64,000 bases of DNA from assembly GCF_000018145.1 (NCBI RefSeq), contig NC_009952.1, positions 1,674,001 to 1,738,000 of the forward strand, written 5' to 3'. Of the stretch, positions 25,686 to 37,063 are shown in pieces; the first letter of the stretch is position 1; every line of letters begins with the position of its first letter. This DNA comes from Dinoroseobacter shibae DFL 12 = DSM 16493. Lineage in GTDB: Bacteria > Pseudomonadota > Alphaproteobacteria > Rhodobacterales > Rhodobacteraceae. A model generated the notes under the pieces. The model was not told the DNA's origin, made no database searches, and saw nothing but the letters and a program-made list of their open reading frames with translations. The translations under genes and the position numbers were made by a program.

Positions 25686-26312
25686 ATGCCAGCACCTGTC
25701 CCCCTGCCAAGTCCCGACGATATTCGGCATTCCGCCCTTGATGACGCGCAAGGCCTTTGCATCGGTGTCCTTCTTTGCGCGGTCGGACTGACCTTCCTGA
25801 GCCATCTCGGCCTCGTGACAGGCCAAACGGCGGGTCTGGCCTTGGTGATCAGTTATGCGACCGGCTGGTCTTTCGGCCTCGTTTTTTTCGTGGTCAATCT
25901 GCCGTTCTATTGGCTCGCCTACCGCAAACTGGGGCTCGAGTTCACTTTGAAATCTCTGGCCTGTGTCACGGCCCTGTCGCTCGCGACCGAAGCCATGCCG
26001 CTCGGGTTCACGATCGAGAAGATTACTCCCGTACTGGGCGCGGTGATCTTCGGCGCCACAACGGGGCTCGGGCTGCTGGCGATCTTTCGGCACAGAGGCT
26101 CTCTGGGCGGTCTCGGCGTGGTCGCCTTGCTTGTGCAGGATCGAACCGGAGTCCGCGCGGGATACGTGCAGTTGCTTTTCGATCTTGTCCTTTTTGCCGT
26201 GGCAGCCTTCCTGTTTCCGCTGTCGATCATCGCCTATTCCCTTGTCGGGGCAGCGGTGGTGAATGGGGTTATCGCCTTCAATCACAATCGGAAACGCTAT
26301 ATCGCGACGTGA
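25686..26312 (+). CDS. YitT-family membrane protein
   Basis: The 208-residue protein has about five transmembrane helices with the pattern GLCIGVLLCAVGLTFL, GLVTGQTAGLALVIS, FFVVNLPFYWLAYRKLG and a basic C-terminus, as in the YitT/DUF161 family. ATG 25686 is preferred over GTG 25662: GAGG lies about 12 bases before it, and no ribosome site precedes the GTG. The function of the family is unknown. Confidence 0.75.
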   Translation: MPAPVPLPSPDDIRHSALDDAQGLCIGVLLCAVGLTFLSHLGLVTGQTAGLALVISYATGWSFGLVFFVVNLPFYWLAYRKLGLEFTLKSLACVTALSLATEAMPLGFTIEKITPVLGAVIFGATTGLGLLAIFRHRGSLGGLGVVALLVQDRTGVRAGYVQLLFDLVLFAVAAFLFPLSIIAYSLVGAAVVNGVIAFNHNRKRYIAT

Positions 26313-26338
26313 CTCACGTCCGTTTAGGGAGGCTTGTC

Positions 26339-26668
26339 ATGCATTACGTCGCACTGTTTTGTGCCATCATCGCCGAGGTTATCGGGACAAGCGCGCTTCA
26401 AGCCAGCCAGCAATTCACGAAACCCGGCCCCTCAGCCGTGGTCGTCATCGGCTATGGTCTGAGCTTCTATTGCATGGCACTCGCACTGAAGGTGATGCCC
26501 CTCGGCATCGTCTATGCCGTGTGGTCGGGCATGGGGTTGGTGTGTATCGGCGTGATCGGCTGGATCGTCTTCGGTCAGAAGCTTGACCTGCCTGCGCTAC
26601 TGGGGATCGGATTGATCCTGTCCGGTGTTCTCGTCATCCACCTGTTCTCGACCACGACAAGCCTTTGA
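26339..26668 (+). CDS. Small multidrug resistance (SMR) efflux protein, EmrE-like
   Basis: This 109-residue, four-helix protein is aligned easily with EmrE. The essential glutamate is E13 in IIAEVIGTSAL, and VYAVWSGMGLV and GQKLDLPALLGI follow in order. It works as a dual-topology dimer exporting cationic compounds by proton antiport. ATG 26339 has a perfect AGGGAGG six bases upstream. The gene is co-directional with the YitT gene, 26 bases away. Confidence 0.92.
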   Translation: MHYVALFCAIIAEVIGTSALQASQQFTKPGPSAVVVIGYGLSFYCMALALKVMPLGIVYAVWSGMGLVCIGVIGWIVFGQKLDLPALLGIGLILSGVLVIHLFSTTTSL

Positions 26669-26729
26669 TCGGGCGCGAAACTGCAACATCCCCTTGACGC
26701 TGCCGTCCGGATACCTCGACACTGCGGCC

Positions 26730-27272
26730 ATGTTGAGACCCGTTGCAATCTGCGCGCTCTTCGCGCTTGCCCCGCCTGCCCTGGCCGATGTCCGCCTCAG
26801 TTATTCGGACGCCGGTCGTACCTTGTTTTCGTTCGACGTGCCTGCCTTCTGGACAGTTGAAAGCGGCGGCGAACGCGCGATCACGCCCCCGGGGGAGGAG
26901 ATAGCGCGTACAACCCCCCAGCTGGTGTCGATCCGGCCGACCGTCGATCCGACCGTCTGGATGGGATTTTTCTCCCCAGACGGAGTGCGCACTGTAGAGG
27001 AAGGCGTCGACTACCTGTCGGAAATCGAGAAGTTTCTGGCCAACGAACCGGAGGTGACATCGGTCGCGCCGGGACGGGTTGGCGGCCTGGCCGCTCAAAT
27101 TATCAAGGGCAGCGGGCGTCGTGACGGGCAAGCCATCACCTTTACAATTGCGGTCGTTGACTTGCCCGGATCTCGTGTCGCGATCGCGGCGGGTGTCGCC
27201 GAAGCCCGCGCCGACCCGGAACTGGTTTTCGAGATCAACAGCGTATTCTCCAGCATGAGGGCAGGCCAATGA
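26730..27272 (+). CDS. Exported hypothetical protein
   Basis: Starting at ATG 26730 the product has 180 residues with a signal peptide (MLRPVAICALFALAPPALA, cleavage before DVRL). The rest is a mixed alpha/beta domain without transmembrane segments. It resembles small periplasmic proteins of the PsbP-like type in its general pattern (SFDVPAFWTVE near the start). No family is claimed. The upstream longer frame overlaps the SMR gene and is rejected. It overlaps the following lipoprotein gene by four bases. Confidence 0.65.
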   Translation: MLRPVAICALFALAPPALADVRLSYSDAGRTLFSFDVPAFWTVESGGERAITPPGEEIARTTPQLVSIRPTVDPTVWMGFFSPDGVRTVEEGVDYLSEIEKFLANEPEVTSVAPGRVGGLAAQIIKGSGRRDGQAITFTIAVVDLPGSRVAIAAGVAEARADPELVFEINSVFSSMRAGQ

Positions 27273-27574
27273 CCCCGCGCACCATCATGAAAACAGGACT
27301 CGCGCTGCTGGTCGCAGGGGCTGTGTCCGGCTGCCAAACCGCGGTCGGCGTCAGCTATGGCTACGGGTATTCCGACCCGTTTTACTGGAACCACTACTAT
27401 CGAGACGATGTGGACGTCGATATCGACGTGAACCGCCCCTCACGACCCGACCGGCCAGAGCGCCCACCGATCGCCAAACCCAAGCCGCCGATCGCGAAAC
27501 CGCCAAGCATCCGGCCGCCCATGCACAAACCGTCGACGCGCCCTGCCCGTCCCGGAGGTGGACGCTTGCGCTAA
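27269..27574 (+). CDS. Small proline-rich lipoprotein
   Basis: A 101-residue protein with a lipobox AVSGC near residue 22, so it is a probable lipoprotein. The mature part is Y/D-rich (YGYGYSDPFYWNHYYRDD) and then strongly proline-rich with repeated IAKP and RPxxP units, suggesting an extended cell-envelope linker. The ATG overlaps the preceding stop (ATGA), indicating a two-gene operon. The function is unknown. Confidence 0.65.
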   Translation: MTPRTIMKTGLALLVAGAVSGCQTAVGVSYGYGYSDPFYWNHYYRDDVDVDIDVNRPSRPDRPERPPIAKPKPPIAKPPSIRPPMHKPSTRPARPGGGRLR

Positions 27575-27586
27575 GGCGGCCCTCAT

Positions 27587-27880
27587 TCAGGTATCGTCGA
27601 GCGCGTCCACGATCACGAGTTCGCGCTCGGCCGCGCCACGCGCGTAGCTGAGGGCTTCTTGGTAGGCTGAAGAGGCATAGCATTTTTCAGCCTGCGCGCG
27701 GCTCTCGAAGCGCACGACAACGTGGCGTTCGCGCTCAGGCCCCTCCAATTGCGTGAAACCACCGCCCCGGGCGAGAAACTGCCCGCCGTGTTCCGCAATG
27801 GCGACCGTGGCGCGCTTGGCGTATTCGCCGTAACGGTCTGCGTCTGTGACGTGCACATGTGCGATCCAGAAAGCTGACAT
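27587..27880 (-). CDS. DUF1330 family protein
   Basis: The 97-residue cytoplasmic protein fits the DUF1330 ferredoxin-like fold: AFWIAHVHVTDADRYGEYAKRA at the start and HVVVRFESRAQAEKCYASSAYQEAL later. ATG 27880 is preferred as GGAGG lies eight bases upstream. It starts four bases after the alaS stop on the same strand, so it is the last gene of the alaS transcript. The function of the family is unknown. Confidence 0.85.
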   Translation of the reverse strand: MSAFWIAHVHVTDADRYGEYAKRATVAIAEHGGQFLARGGGFTQLEGPERERHVVVRFESRAQAEKCYASSAYQEALSYARGAAERELVIVDALDDT

Positions 27881-27884
27881 CTTG

Positions 27885-30548
27885 TTATCCTCCAATCACT
27901 GCCTTGGCGGCGGCGATCGCCGCATCCGCTTTGCTCGCGTCCTTGCCCCCGCCCTGAGCCATGTCAGGACGACCACCGCCGCCCTTGCCCCCAAGCTCCG
28001 CCACCGCGGCTTTGACGAGATCGACGGCCGACAGACGGTCGGTCAGATCCGCTGTCACACCGGCGGCAACAGCGGCCTTGCCCCCGGTATCGGCAATCAG
28101 CAGGATCGCCCCGGAACCGAGCCGCGCTTTGTGCTCGTCGATCAACGACGGAAGATCGCGCCCGGATACCCCGGACAGGGACTGCGCCAGAAAGGGCACC
28201 CCCGCCACAGCTTCGGCCTCGGGTGCAGCGGTGCCTTGCCCGCCTCCAGCCATGGCCAGTTCCCGGCGCAACTGCGCCACTTCGTTCTGCAAGGCCTTGC
28301 GTTCGTCCAGCAGGGATCGCACGCGCTCCGGAACATCCGCAGCCTGCGCCTTGAGGCTGGCTGCAACTTCCGCAAGCCTGTAATCCTGAGCACTGAGATA
28401 GGCGAAAGCGTCTTCGCCGGTCAGCGCCTCGATCCGGCGCACCCCAGAAGACGACGCCGTCTCTCCCACCGTGACGAACACACCAATATCGCCGGTCTGC
28501 TTCACATGGGTGCCGCCGCAAAGCTCGAGCGAATAGGTCTCGCCCGAAACACCTTTGCCGGAGCCGGATTGGCGGCCCATCGACACAACACGCACCTCGT
28601 CGCCATACTTCTCGCCAAAAAGGGCCTGCGCACCGAGATCACGTGCCGCGTCAGGGGTCATGATGCGGGTCTCAACGGGACTGTTCTGGCGAATGTAGGC
28701 GTTCACCTCGGCCTCGACTTTTTGCAGCTCTTCGAGCGTCAGGGCCTTGGAATGGCTGAAATCGAACCGCAAGCGGTCCGCGGCATTCAGAGATCCACGC
28801 TGCGCCACATGAGCGCCCAAGGCCTGGCGCAGCGCCTCGTGCAAAAGGTGCGTCGCGGAGTGGTTGGCCCGGATCGCCGTGCGCCGCGCGGGATCGACTC
28901 GCATCTCCAGCACGTCGCCGGCTTTCAAGGGTTGCGCTTTCGGGGTTACCTTGTGCGCGAAGAGGCCGTTCCTTTTCTGGGTGTCGTGGATCGCCCCGGA
29001 GCCATTGGACTTCAGATAGCCCCCGCTATCTCCGACCTGCCCGCCGGATTCCGCATAGAACGGTGTCTGGTTAAGCACCATCCATCCGGTCTCGCCCTCG
29101 GCCAGTTGCGCGACCTGCGCACCATCCTTGACCAGTGCCAGAACCTGTCCTTCGGCGACCTCGGTGTCATAGCCCAGGAACTCGGTTGCGCCATGAGTCT
29201 CTGCCAGATCGAACCAAATGCTCTCATCGGCAGTTTCACCGGAGCCTGCCCAAGCCGCGCGAGCTTTGGCCTTCTGATCCGCCATGGCGGCATCAAAACC
29301 CTCGGTTTCCACGGCACGTCCCTTCTCGCGCAGCGCATCCTGAGTCAGATCGAGCGGAAAACCATAGGTGTCATAAAGCTTGAACGCTGTCTCGCCCGGC
29401 AAGGCACCCCCCTCGGGAACATCGGCCACGGCCTCGTCCAGCAGCTTCAGGCCCCGGTCCAGCGTCTGCCGGAAACGGGTCTCCTCCAGCATCAGTGTCT
29501 CTTCGATCAACGCCTGCGCGCGCCCCAGCTCGGGGAAAGCCTGCCCCATCTGTCCGACAAGCGCGGGAACGAGTCGATACATGACCGGGTCCTGAGCGCC
29601 CAGCAAATGCGCATGACGCATGGCACGCCGCATGATCCGGCGCAGTACGTAACCGCGCCCTTCGTTCGATGGCATCACCCCGTCTGCGATCAGGAACGAG
29701 GTCGAGCGCAGATGATCGGCGATGACGCGGTGATGAACGTTCTTGTCGCCGTAAGGATCGACGCTGGTGGCATGCGCAGAAGCCTCGATCAAAGTCTTGA
29801 ACAGGTCCGTGTCATAATTGTCATGGCTGCCCTGCAGCAATGCGCCGATCCGTTCAAGTCCCATTCCCGTGTCGATGGACGGCTTTGGTAAAGGCTCCCG
29901 CGTGCCATCCTCGAATTGCTCGAACTGCATGAAGACGAGGTTCCAGATCTCGATGAAACGGTCGCCGTCCTCTTCCGGGCTGCCCGGGGGCCCGCCCCAG
30001 ATGTGGTCCCCATGGTCATAGAAAATCTCGGTACAAGGTCCGCAAGGCCCCGTCGGGCCCATCATCCAGAAATTGTCATTGGTCGGAATCCGGATGATGC
30101 GGTCATCGCTCAGGCCCGCGTGCTTCTTCCATATCTCGGCCGCCTCGTCATCGGTGTGGTAGACCGTGACGAGAAGTCGGGACTTGTCGATGCCGAACTC
30201 CTTGGTGATCAGGTCCCAGGCGAAGGGAATCGCATCTTCCTTGAAATAGTCCCCGAAGCTGAAATTCCCCAGCATTTCGAAGAAGGTATGGTGACGCGCG
30301 GTATAGCCCACATTGTCGAGATCATTGTGCTTTCCACCTGCGCGCACGCATTTTTGGCTGGTGGTGGCGCGGTTGTAATCGCGGTGCTCCAGGCCAGTGA
30401 AGACGTTCTTGAACTGCACCATCCCCGCATTAGTGAACATCAGCGTCGGGTCGTTGCGCGGCACAAGCGGTGAGCTGTCGACGATCTCGTGGCCGTGGCC
30501 ACCGAAGAAGTTCAAGAACGTACTGCGGATTTCATTAAGGCTCGGCAT
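27885..30548 (-). CDS. alaS: Alanyl-tRNA synthetase
   Basis: The 887-residue enzyme charges tRNA-Ala. The class II catalytic domain (about residues 4-245) includes [17 protein letters not shown], an editing domain has [11 protein letters not shown] and CGGTHVKQ (zinc ligands), and the C-terminal DHHA1 oligomerisation domain follows. Length is normal. ATG 30548 is preferred over the longer frame since conservation starts at [12 protein letters not shown], with GGGAA upstream. It is separated from recA by a terminator. Confidence 0.97.
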   Translation of the reverse strand: MPSLNEIRSTFLNFFGGHGHEIVDSSPLVPRNDPTLMFTNAGMVQFKNVFTGLEHRDYNRATTSQKCVRAGGKHNDLDNVGYTARHHTFFEMLGNFSFGDYFKEDAIPFAWDLITKEFGIDKSRLLVTVYHTDDEAAEIWKKHAGLSDDRIIRIPTNDNFWMMGPTGPCGPCTEIFYDHGDHIWGGPPGSPEEDGDRFIEIWNLVFMQFEQFEDGTREPLPKPSIDTGMGLERIGALLQGSHDNYDTDLFKTLIEASAHATSVDPYGDKNVHHRVIADHLRSTSFLIADGVMPSNEGRGYVLRRIMRRAMRHAHLLGAQDPVMYRLVPALVGQMGQAFPELGRAQALIEETLMLEETRFRQTLDRGLKLLDEAVADVPEGGALPGETAFKLYDTYGFPLDLTQDALREKGRAVETEGFDAAMADQKAKARAAWAGSGETADESIWFDLAETHGATEFLGYDTEVAEGQVLALVKDGAQVAQLAEGETGWMVLNQTPFYAESGGQVGDSGGYLKSNGSGAIHDTQKRNGLFAHKVTPKAQPLKAGDVLEMRVDPARRTAIRANHSATHLLHEALRQALGAHVAQRGSLNAADRLRFDFSHSKALTLEELQKVEAEVNAYIRQNSPVETRIMTPDAARDLGAQALFGEKYGDEVRVVSMGRQSGSGKGVSGETYSLELCGGTHVKQTGDIGVFVTVGETASSSGVRRIEALTGEDAFAYLSAQDYRLAEVAASLKAQAADVPERVRSLLDERKALQNEVAQLRRELAMAGGGQGTAAPEAEAVAGVPFLAQSLSGVSGRDLPSLIDEHKARLGSGAILLIADTGGKAAVAAGVTADLTDRLSAVDLVKAAVAELGGKGGGGRPDMAQGGGKDASKADAAIAAAKAVIGG

Positions 30549-30634
30549 CTTGGCATTCCCGGAGAGTTGTTCAAGCCGGTGTACCGCTGGCTTGCGGGGC
30601 TGTCCACACCAAGGCGCGCGGCGCCACACCTCAT

Positions 30635-30664
30635 GAAAACGGCCCCGCGAAGGGGGCCGTTTTC
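30635..30664 (-). terminator. Terminator downstream of recA
   Basis: A perfect 12-pair stem, GAAAACGGCCCC with GGGGCCGTTTTC, surrounds a six-base loop. It lies between the recA stop and the alaS start, both read leftward. The T run is part of the stem, giving a short U tract. Confidence 0.75.
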
Positions 30665-30692
30665 ATATCACTTCGTGCTCCGCAGATGCATA

Positions 30693-31760
30693 TCAGTCGT
30701 CGAGGATCTCGGCCTCGCTGTCGGGCATCTGGAAATCCAGCCCGTGCGCTGCGCGGATCTTGTCCTCGAGCTCAAGCGCCGTCCTCGTGTTGTCGCGGAG
30801 ATACTGCTTTGCGTTCTCCCGTCCCTGACCGATCCTCTCGTCTCCATAAGAGAACCAAGACCCCGATTTCTGCACGACGCCAGCCTTCACGCCGAGATCG
30901 ATCAACTCGCCCATTTTGGAGATGCCTTCCCCGTAGATGATGTCGAACTCAACCTGTTTGAAAGGCGGGGCCACCTTGTTCTTCACGACCTTGACCTTCG
31001 TGGTGTTCCCGACGATTTCGTCGCGATCCTTGACCGATCCAATGCGGCGGATGTCGAGCCGGACAGACGAATAGAACTTCAGCGCGTTGCCGCCCGACGT
31101 GGTTTCGGGTGAGCCGAACATCACACCGATCTTCATGCGGATCTGGTTGATGAAGATCACCGTGCAGTTGGATCGCGATATCGCGCCGGTCAGTTTGCGC
31201 ATGGCCTGACTCATGAGGCGCGCCTGGGCGCCGACTTGGGCATCCCCCATATCGCCTTCGAGCTCGGATTTCGGGGTAAGCGCAGCCACCGAGTCGACGA
31301 CCACCATGCTGACCGCCCCGGACCTGACGAGAGTCTCCGTAATCTCGAGAGCCTGCTCGCCGGTATCGGGCTGAGAAATCAGCAACTCGTCCAGATCTAC
31401 ACCAAGTTTCCGGGCGTATTGTGGGTCCAGCGCGTGCTCTGCGTCCACAAACGCGCAGACACCACCCTTTTTCTGCTCTTCGGCAATGCAGTGCAGGGTC
31501 AGCGTGGTCTTGCCGGAACTTTCAGGGCCGTAGATCTCGATGATGCGGCCCTTGGGAATACCCCCGATTCCGAGCGCGATATCCAATCCGATCGACCCGG
31601 TCGAGGTCGCTTCGATCTCAGCCACGGGACTGTCGGCGCCGAGCTTCATGATGGAGCCCTTGCCGAATTGCCGCTCGATCTGCGCCAAGGCGCTGTCGAG
31701 AGCTTTCTGCTTGTCTGCGTTACGATTGTTGGTCACGTCCAAAAGACTCGCGCTGGCCAT
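30693..31760 (-). CDS. recA: Recombinase RecA
   Basis: The 355-residue RecA has Walker A GPESSGKT (residues 78-85), the L1/L2 loop regions ([19 protein letters not shown]) and an acidic C-terminus. It catalyses strand exchange and stimulates LexA self-cleavage. A GTTC-N7-GTTC SOS box lies about 50 bases upstream of its start, so DNA damage induction is expected. Confidence 0.98.
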   Translation of the reverse strand: MASASLLDVTNNRNADKQKALDSALAQIERQFGKGSIMKLGADSPVAEIEATSTGSIGLDIALGIGGIPKGRIIEIYGPESSGKTTLTLHCIAEEQKKGGVCAFVDAEHALDPQYARKLGVDLDELLISQPDTGEQALEITETLVRSGAVSMVVVDSVAALTPKSELEGDMGDAQVGAQARLMSQAMRKLTGAISRSNCTVIFINQIRMKIGVMFGSPETTSGGNALKFYSSVRLDIRRIGSVKDRDEIVGNTTKVKVVKNKVAPPFKQVEFDIIYGEGISKMGELIDLGVKAGVVQKSGSWFSYGDERIGQGRENAKQYLRDNTRTALELEDKIRAAHGLDFQMPDSEAEILDD

Positions 31761-31808
31761 GTTTTGCCCCTTATTTCATACCGCCATCATCGCGGCAATC
31801 GCTGCGTT

Positions 31809-31823
31809 GTTCTTGCCCTGTTC
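31809..31823. promoter_or_regulatory. Alphaproteobacterial SOS (LexA) box
   Basis: GTTCTTGCCCTGTTC is exactly GTTC-N7-GTTC, the direct-repeat LexA site known in Rhodobacter and relatives. It sits 49-63 bases upstream of the recA start. The right GTTC also begins an inverted repeat GTTCTCTTT/AAAGAGAAC (31820-31828 with 31841-31849). A -35-like TTGAAT and -10-like CATAAA lie just beyond. Confidence 0.8.
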
Positions 31824-31934
31824 TCTTTTTATGGGACCATAAAGAGAACAATTCAAGTGTAATCTAAGCCAGTTCAGATTGACCAAGCAGGGTTAAGAAA
31901 AGGTTTCCACATACGATCTCCGTCGGGGAACGGG

Positions 31935-34274
31935 TTAGCTCGCGTCTTTGACCGAAAGCACACCATCCCGCATCGCGGATTGCGTCTGCACAGTGGCGAT
32001 CAGCTGTTTCAGGGAAAAAGGCTTAGGCAGGAAAACCGAATTCGGGATTGGATCCTCTTCCCCGGAAAGCAGGTCTTCAGCGTAGCCTGATACGAAAACA
32101 ACAGGGATACCCGGACGCAGCGCGAGAGCCTGCCGCACCCAGCTCGGTCCATCAAGCCCGGGCATGATGACATCTGTCACAAACAAATCGACCTCGAGCG
32201 CGGGATTTTCCAACAACTCCAGGGCAGCCTCGGCATTTTCGGCCTCAAGCACGGTAAAGCCGTTCAGACGAAGCGCACGGGCAGCGAAAGCACGAACCGG
32301 GGCTTCGTCTTCAACCAGCAGAACGACGCCGTCCCCGGTCGCGGCTGGCCGCTCCGGCGGGGCGGCGGTACTTTCGGTCGGTATGACGGTCTGTCCATGG
32401 TAAGCTGGAAAAAAGATCTCGAACGCCGTGCCCTTACCGACGACGCTTTCAGCAAAAATGAAGCCACCGGACTGCTTTACGATCCCGTACGCGGTCGACA
32501 GGCCCAGCCCGGTACCCTCCCCCGTTCGTTTCGTAGTGTAGAACGGCTCGAAAATCTTCGTGATCTTGTCCTGCGGGATCCCGATGCCCTGATCCGTGAC
32601 CGTAACACATGCGTAGTCGCCAGCGGGCAGCGTGACGCGCGCTCGCGTTATCGGGTTATCCAGGACAACGCTCTTGGCCTCGATGGTGATCTCCCCCCCT
32701 TCGGGCATCGCATCCCGTGCATTGACAACGAGGTTCATAAGCACCTGTTCCAACTGGCGCCGATCTGCCCGCATCGGGCTGAGATCGGGGTCAGTCATCA
32801 AGGTCAGCGATACCCGCTCACCGACAAGACGGTTCAGCAAATGGGTCAGGTCCGACAGCGTATCGCGCAGGTCGATCAACTCGGGCTGCAAGGTTTGTTT
32901 GCGCGAAAACGCCAGTAACTGGCCCACAAGACTCGCCGCCCGGTTCGCATTCTGATTAATCTGCACGAGATCTCCGTACTCGGGGTCTCCCTGATCATGC
33001 CGCAGCAGCAACAGATCGCAATGGCCTGAGATTGCGGTCAGCAGATTATTGAAATCATGCGCGACACCACCTGCAAGCTGCCCAATTGCCTGCATTTTCT
33101 GGCTCTGAACGAACTGGGCTTCCAAGGTCTTCAGCTCTGTCGCATCATGAAGAACCGCTGTCAGAACGGGGCCCTCTGCACTTTGGGAGCGCATCAGGGA
33201 GACCTGTAAAAAGCTCTCCTCTGTCCGGTCGCGAACGCGCAGTACTTCGGGCTGCAAGGGGTGGTGTGCGTGCAATGCATCTTCAAGCCATGAACGAACG
33301 GATCGCCCCAGCCCTGTGACAAGATTGGCAAAATTCATATCTGGGTCGATATGATCGATGCTCAGAAGGGATCGAGCAGATGCATTGGCCTGCAACAACT
33401 GACCGTCCACACCGAGTTTCAGAACCGCAACCGGAAGCTCTTCGAGACCCGTCTTTAGGTCATGAACACTGGAGAGGTTCTCGATGGGGATCATCGCGAT
33501 CTCACGACGGCCCGCCGAAAGCGATGTCTGCTGCAGGTACACGGTTACGTGTCCATCTGGCGTGATGATCTCCGCGGTCGAGGCCGTGTCTGTTGGTGGG
33601 GTCACGAACACCGCAGTCAGATCGCGAGCCCGGATGCCGATCATGCGCCTTAGAGCATCGTTCATCGACAGGACCGTCCCGGTTTGCGAGACGGTCAGTA
33701 CCGGAACCGAGCCGGAGCCGCCACCATTTCCCCCACGGGTCGCCAGCGCCTCCATCCGGAAGAGCATTTGACCGCTGGCATAGGATCGCAATGCGAACCG
33801 AGCATGTCCCTGCCGGACAGCCACATCCTCAATACTCATCGAGCCGCGCTCAAGGCCACGTCGCAACCGGCGCAGAAGCCCGGACGCATCGGGCATCACG
33901 CTCTCGACCGAGGCAACGATGCCAACATCTGCAAGCGCCGGAAACTGCGCCTTGGCCGCCCCGTTTGCCCAGAGAACCTGCTGGTCTGGGTCAACGACAA
34001 TCGAAGGTGCGGAGTCACCCTCCAGAAAGGGAAAAAGCGCCACGAGTTTGGGATCAATGCGCGTGCCGGCGAAGCGCGCGCGCAGTTGCAGGAGAATCAG
34101 CAAGGCCACGAGGGTTATGGCCGAGACAGCCAACGACAACCTGATGGTCTGATCCTGCAGCAGGATCGCAACGGCCGAGATGACAGCGGCCGACCCGAGC
34201 AACAAGACAGCCTCCCGGGTGCCCTTGCCCGGAAAGATCCTTCTGCTTTGCCCCTGAAGCGGCTGATCGCTCAC
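31935..34274 (-). CDS. cckA: Hybrid sensor histidine kinase CckA
   Basis: A 779-residue protein with two N-terminal transmembrane helices (about 20-70), two PAS-like regions (about 80-380), a HisKA domain with H406 in GVAHDFNNLL, an ATPase domain (GIGIPQDKITKIFEPFYTTK, then GTGLGLST) and a C-terminal receiver with D701 in FVTDVIMPG. This is the CckA layout. It controls CtrA through the phosphotransferase ChpT, which is not in the window. In roseobacters CckA-CtrA governs motility and gene-transfer-agent traits. Orthology is by domain order. Confidence 0.9.
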   Translation of the reverse strand: MSDQPLQGQSRRIFPGKGTREAVLLLGSAAVISAVAILLQDQTIRLSLAVSAITLVALLILLQLRARFAGTRIDPKLVALFPFLEGDSAPSIVVDPDQQVLWANGAAKAQFPALADVGIVASVESVMPDASGLLRRLRRGLERGSMSIEDVAVRQGHARFALRSYASGQMLFRMEALATRGGNGGGSGSVPVLTVSQTGTVLSMNDALRRMIGIRARDLTAVFVTPPTDTASTAEIITPDGHVTVYLQQTSLSAGRREIAMIPIENLSSVHDLKTGLEELPVAVLKLGVDGQLLQANASARSLLSIDHIDPDMNFANLVTGLGRSVRSWLEDALHAHHPLQPEVLRVRDRTEESFLQVSLMRSQSAEGPVLTAVLHDATELKTLEAQFVQSQKMQAIGQLAGGVAHDFNNLLTAISGHCDLLLLRHDQGDPEYGDLVQINQNANRAASLVGQLLAFSRKQTLQPELIDLRDTLSDLTHLLNRLVGERVSLTLMTDPDLSPMRADRRQLEQVLMNLVVNARDAMPEGGEITIEAKSVVLDNPITRARVTLPAGDYACVTVTDQGIGIPQDKITKIFEPFYTTKRTGEGTGLGLSTAYGIVKQSGGFIFAESVVGKGTAFEIFFPAYHGQTVIPTESTAAPPERPAATGDGVVLLVEDEAPVRAFAARALRLNGFTVLEAENAEAALELLENPALEVDLFVTDVIMPGLDGPSWVRQALALRPGIPVVFVSGYAEDLLSGEEDPIPNSVFLPKPFSLKQLIATVQTQSAMRDGVLSVKDAS

Positions 34275-34347
34275 TCTGTCCTCCGGTTCACCGTTTGCCG
34301 CAGTCTTGGTCCGGTTGGATTAAGCTACGCTTAACAGCCGCCGCAAT

Positions 34348-35526
34348 TCAACCTTTGGTTGAGCGTTCATTCCGAAGGATACCGAAGTAGAATCCGTCCC
34401 CCGGGTTTTCGGGCAACATCTGCGATGCCTCCAGAAGCGAAAATGCGGGAAACGCCTGCAAGAACCAAGCAGTCTGCGCGGCATTTTCCACCGTCAGTAT
34501 TGAGCAGGTCGCGTAAACGAGGAAACCGCCCGGCCGCACCAGGGGTGCGGCGGCGGTCAGTACGGTTCTCTGGGTTGCAACGTACTCTGCAAGCCGGTCT
34601 GGCGTCAGCGTCCACTTGGCCTCGGGTGAGCGCCGCCAGGTGCCGCTGCCCGAACATGGCGCATCACAGAATACAAGGTCGAACGCGCGCGCCTCCGCGC
34701 GATTCCACATTCGCAGGTCTGCCCCTGCACGAGCTGCCCGATCTGGCAGGTCCCGCATCCTTTTGAGGTTTGCGTCGTGCACATGGATGCACCCCCCACT
34801 TCCTGCCGCGAGGGCCAACGCTTTCCCGCCACCACCGGCACAAAAGTCGAGAATGCGTCCCTTGTGAGGTACAGGGCTGCGCAAAACGGCCAGTTGCGAG
34901 GCGGCGTCCTGCAACTCCACAAGGCCGTCTGTAAAGGCGCGCGACCTGACAACACTGCGAGCGCCCTCCACGACCCGAAGAGCGGTCGCCACGCCCGCAA
35001 CCCGTTCAGTCGCGATTCCGTCTTCATAAAGGGCTTCTTCTGCCTGCCCCACAGATGCCTTCAAGGTATTGACCCGCAAATCCACCGGGGCACGCTGCTG
35101 CAAGGCCGCGCACACGCCCAATGCTGCTTCGCCAAAGCTGTCTTGCAGCTGGGCAAAAAGCCAGCCCGGCATATCCAGGGCCACATCATCCGGCATGTTC
35201 TCGGCTTGGCCGAATTGAGCGATCTCGTCCCCGGTCACCGGAAAGGGTGCGTAGGTTTGTCCGTTGAACAGGTCCTCGGGCGCCAGCCCGCGCTTTCGAA
35301 GCGCGCCGACCATCAAGCCTCGCGCGCTCAGACCACCGCCAAGCCAAGCGTAACTCGCCCGACAGCGCAAGGCATCGAACACGAGATCGCGCAAAGCGGC
35401 ACGGTCTTTGGAGCCTGCAAAACGATGCGACCGGCACCAACGGCTCAGGGCCTGCTCCGCAGACTGCCCCGAGAGATATGCCTCCAGAATCTCGATGGCG
35501 CCTTGCACCCGCGCGGCAGGTGTCAT
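34348..35526 (-). CDS. 16S rRNA cytosine-C5 methyltransferase, RsmB/Sun family
   Basis: The 392-residue enzyme has an N-terminal NusB-like helical region (1-90) and a Rossmann methyltransferase domain with AdoMet loop DFCAGGGGKALALA. The two catalytic cysteines are C291 in DAPCSGSG and C341 in YATCSI. It would make m5C on small-subunit rRNA. It is just downstream of guaB (three bases), suggesting co-transcription. The exact target base is not fixed by sequence. Confidence 0.88.
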   Translation of the reverse strand: MTPAARVQGAIEILEAYLSGQSAEQALSRWCRSHRFAGSKDRAALRDLVFDALRCRASYAWLGGGLSARGLMVGALRKRGLAPEDLFNGQTYAPFPVTGDEIAQFGQAENMPDDVALDMPGWLFAQLQDSFGEAALGVCAALQQRAPVDLRVNTLKASVGQAEEALYEDGIATERVAGVATALRVVEGARSVVRSRAFTDGLVELQDAASQLAVLRSPVPHKGRILDFCAGGGGKALALAAGSGGCIHVHDANLKRMRDLPDRAARAGADLRMWNRAEARAFDLVFCDAPCSGSGTWRRSPEAKWTLTPDRLAEYVATQRTVLTAAAPLVRPGGFLVYATCSILTVENAAQTAWFLQAFPAFSLLEASQMLPENPGDGFYFGILRNERSTKG

Positions 35527-35529
35527 GGA

Positions 35530-37008
<1,479 letters not shown>

Positions 37009-37063
37009 TTAGGCACGTCCCCCTCGCATGGATTGCTCCGCACGGCAAGTGCTTGGCTGCGGA

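Noticed and set aside
27846-29891. Long open frame of 681 codons opposite alaS
   Set aside because: Antisense shadow of a well-conserved alaS; composition is Q/R/H/L-rich with no motif.
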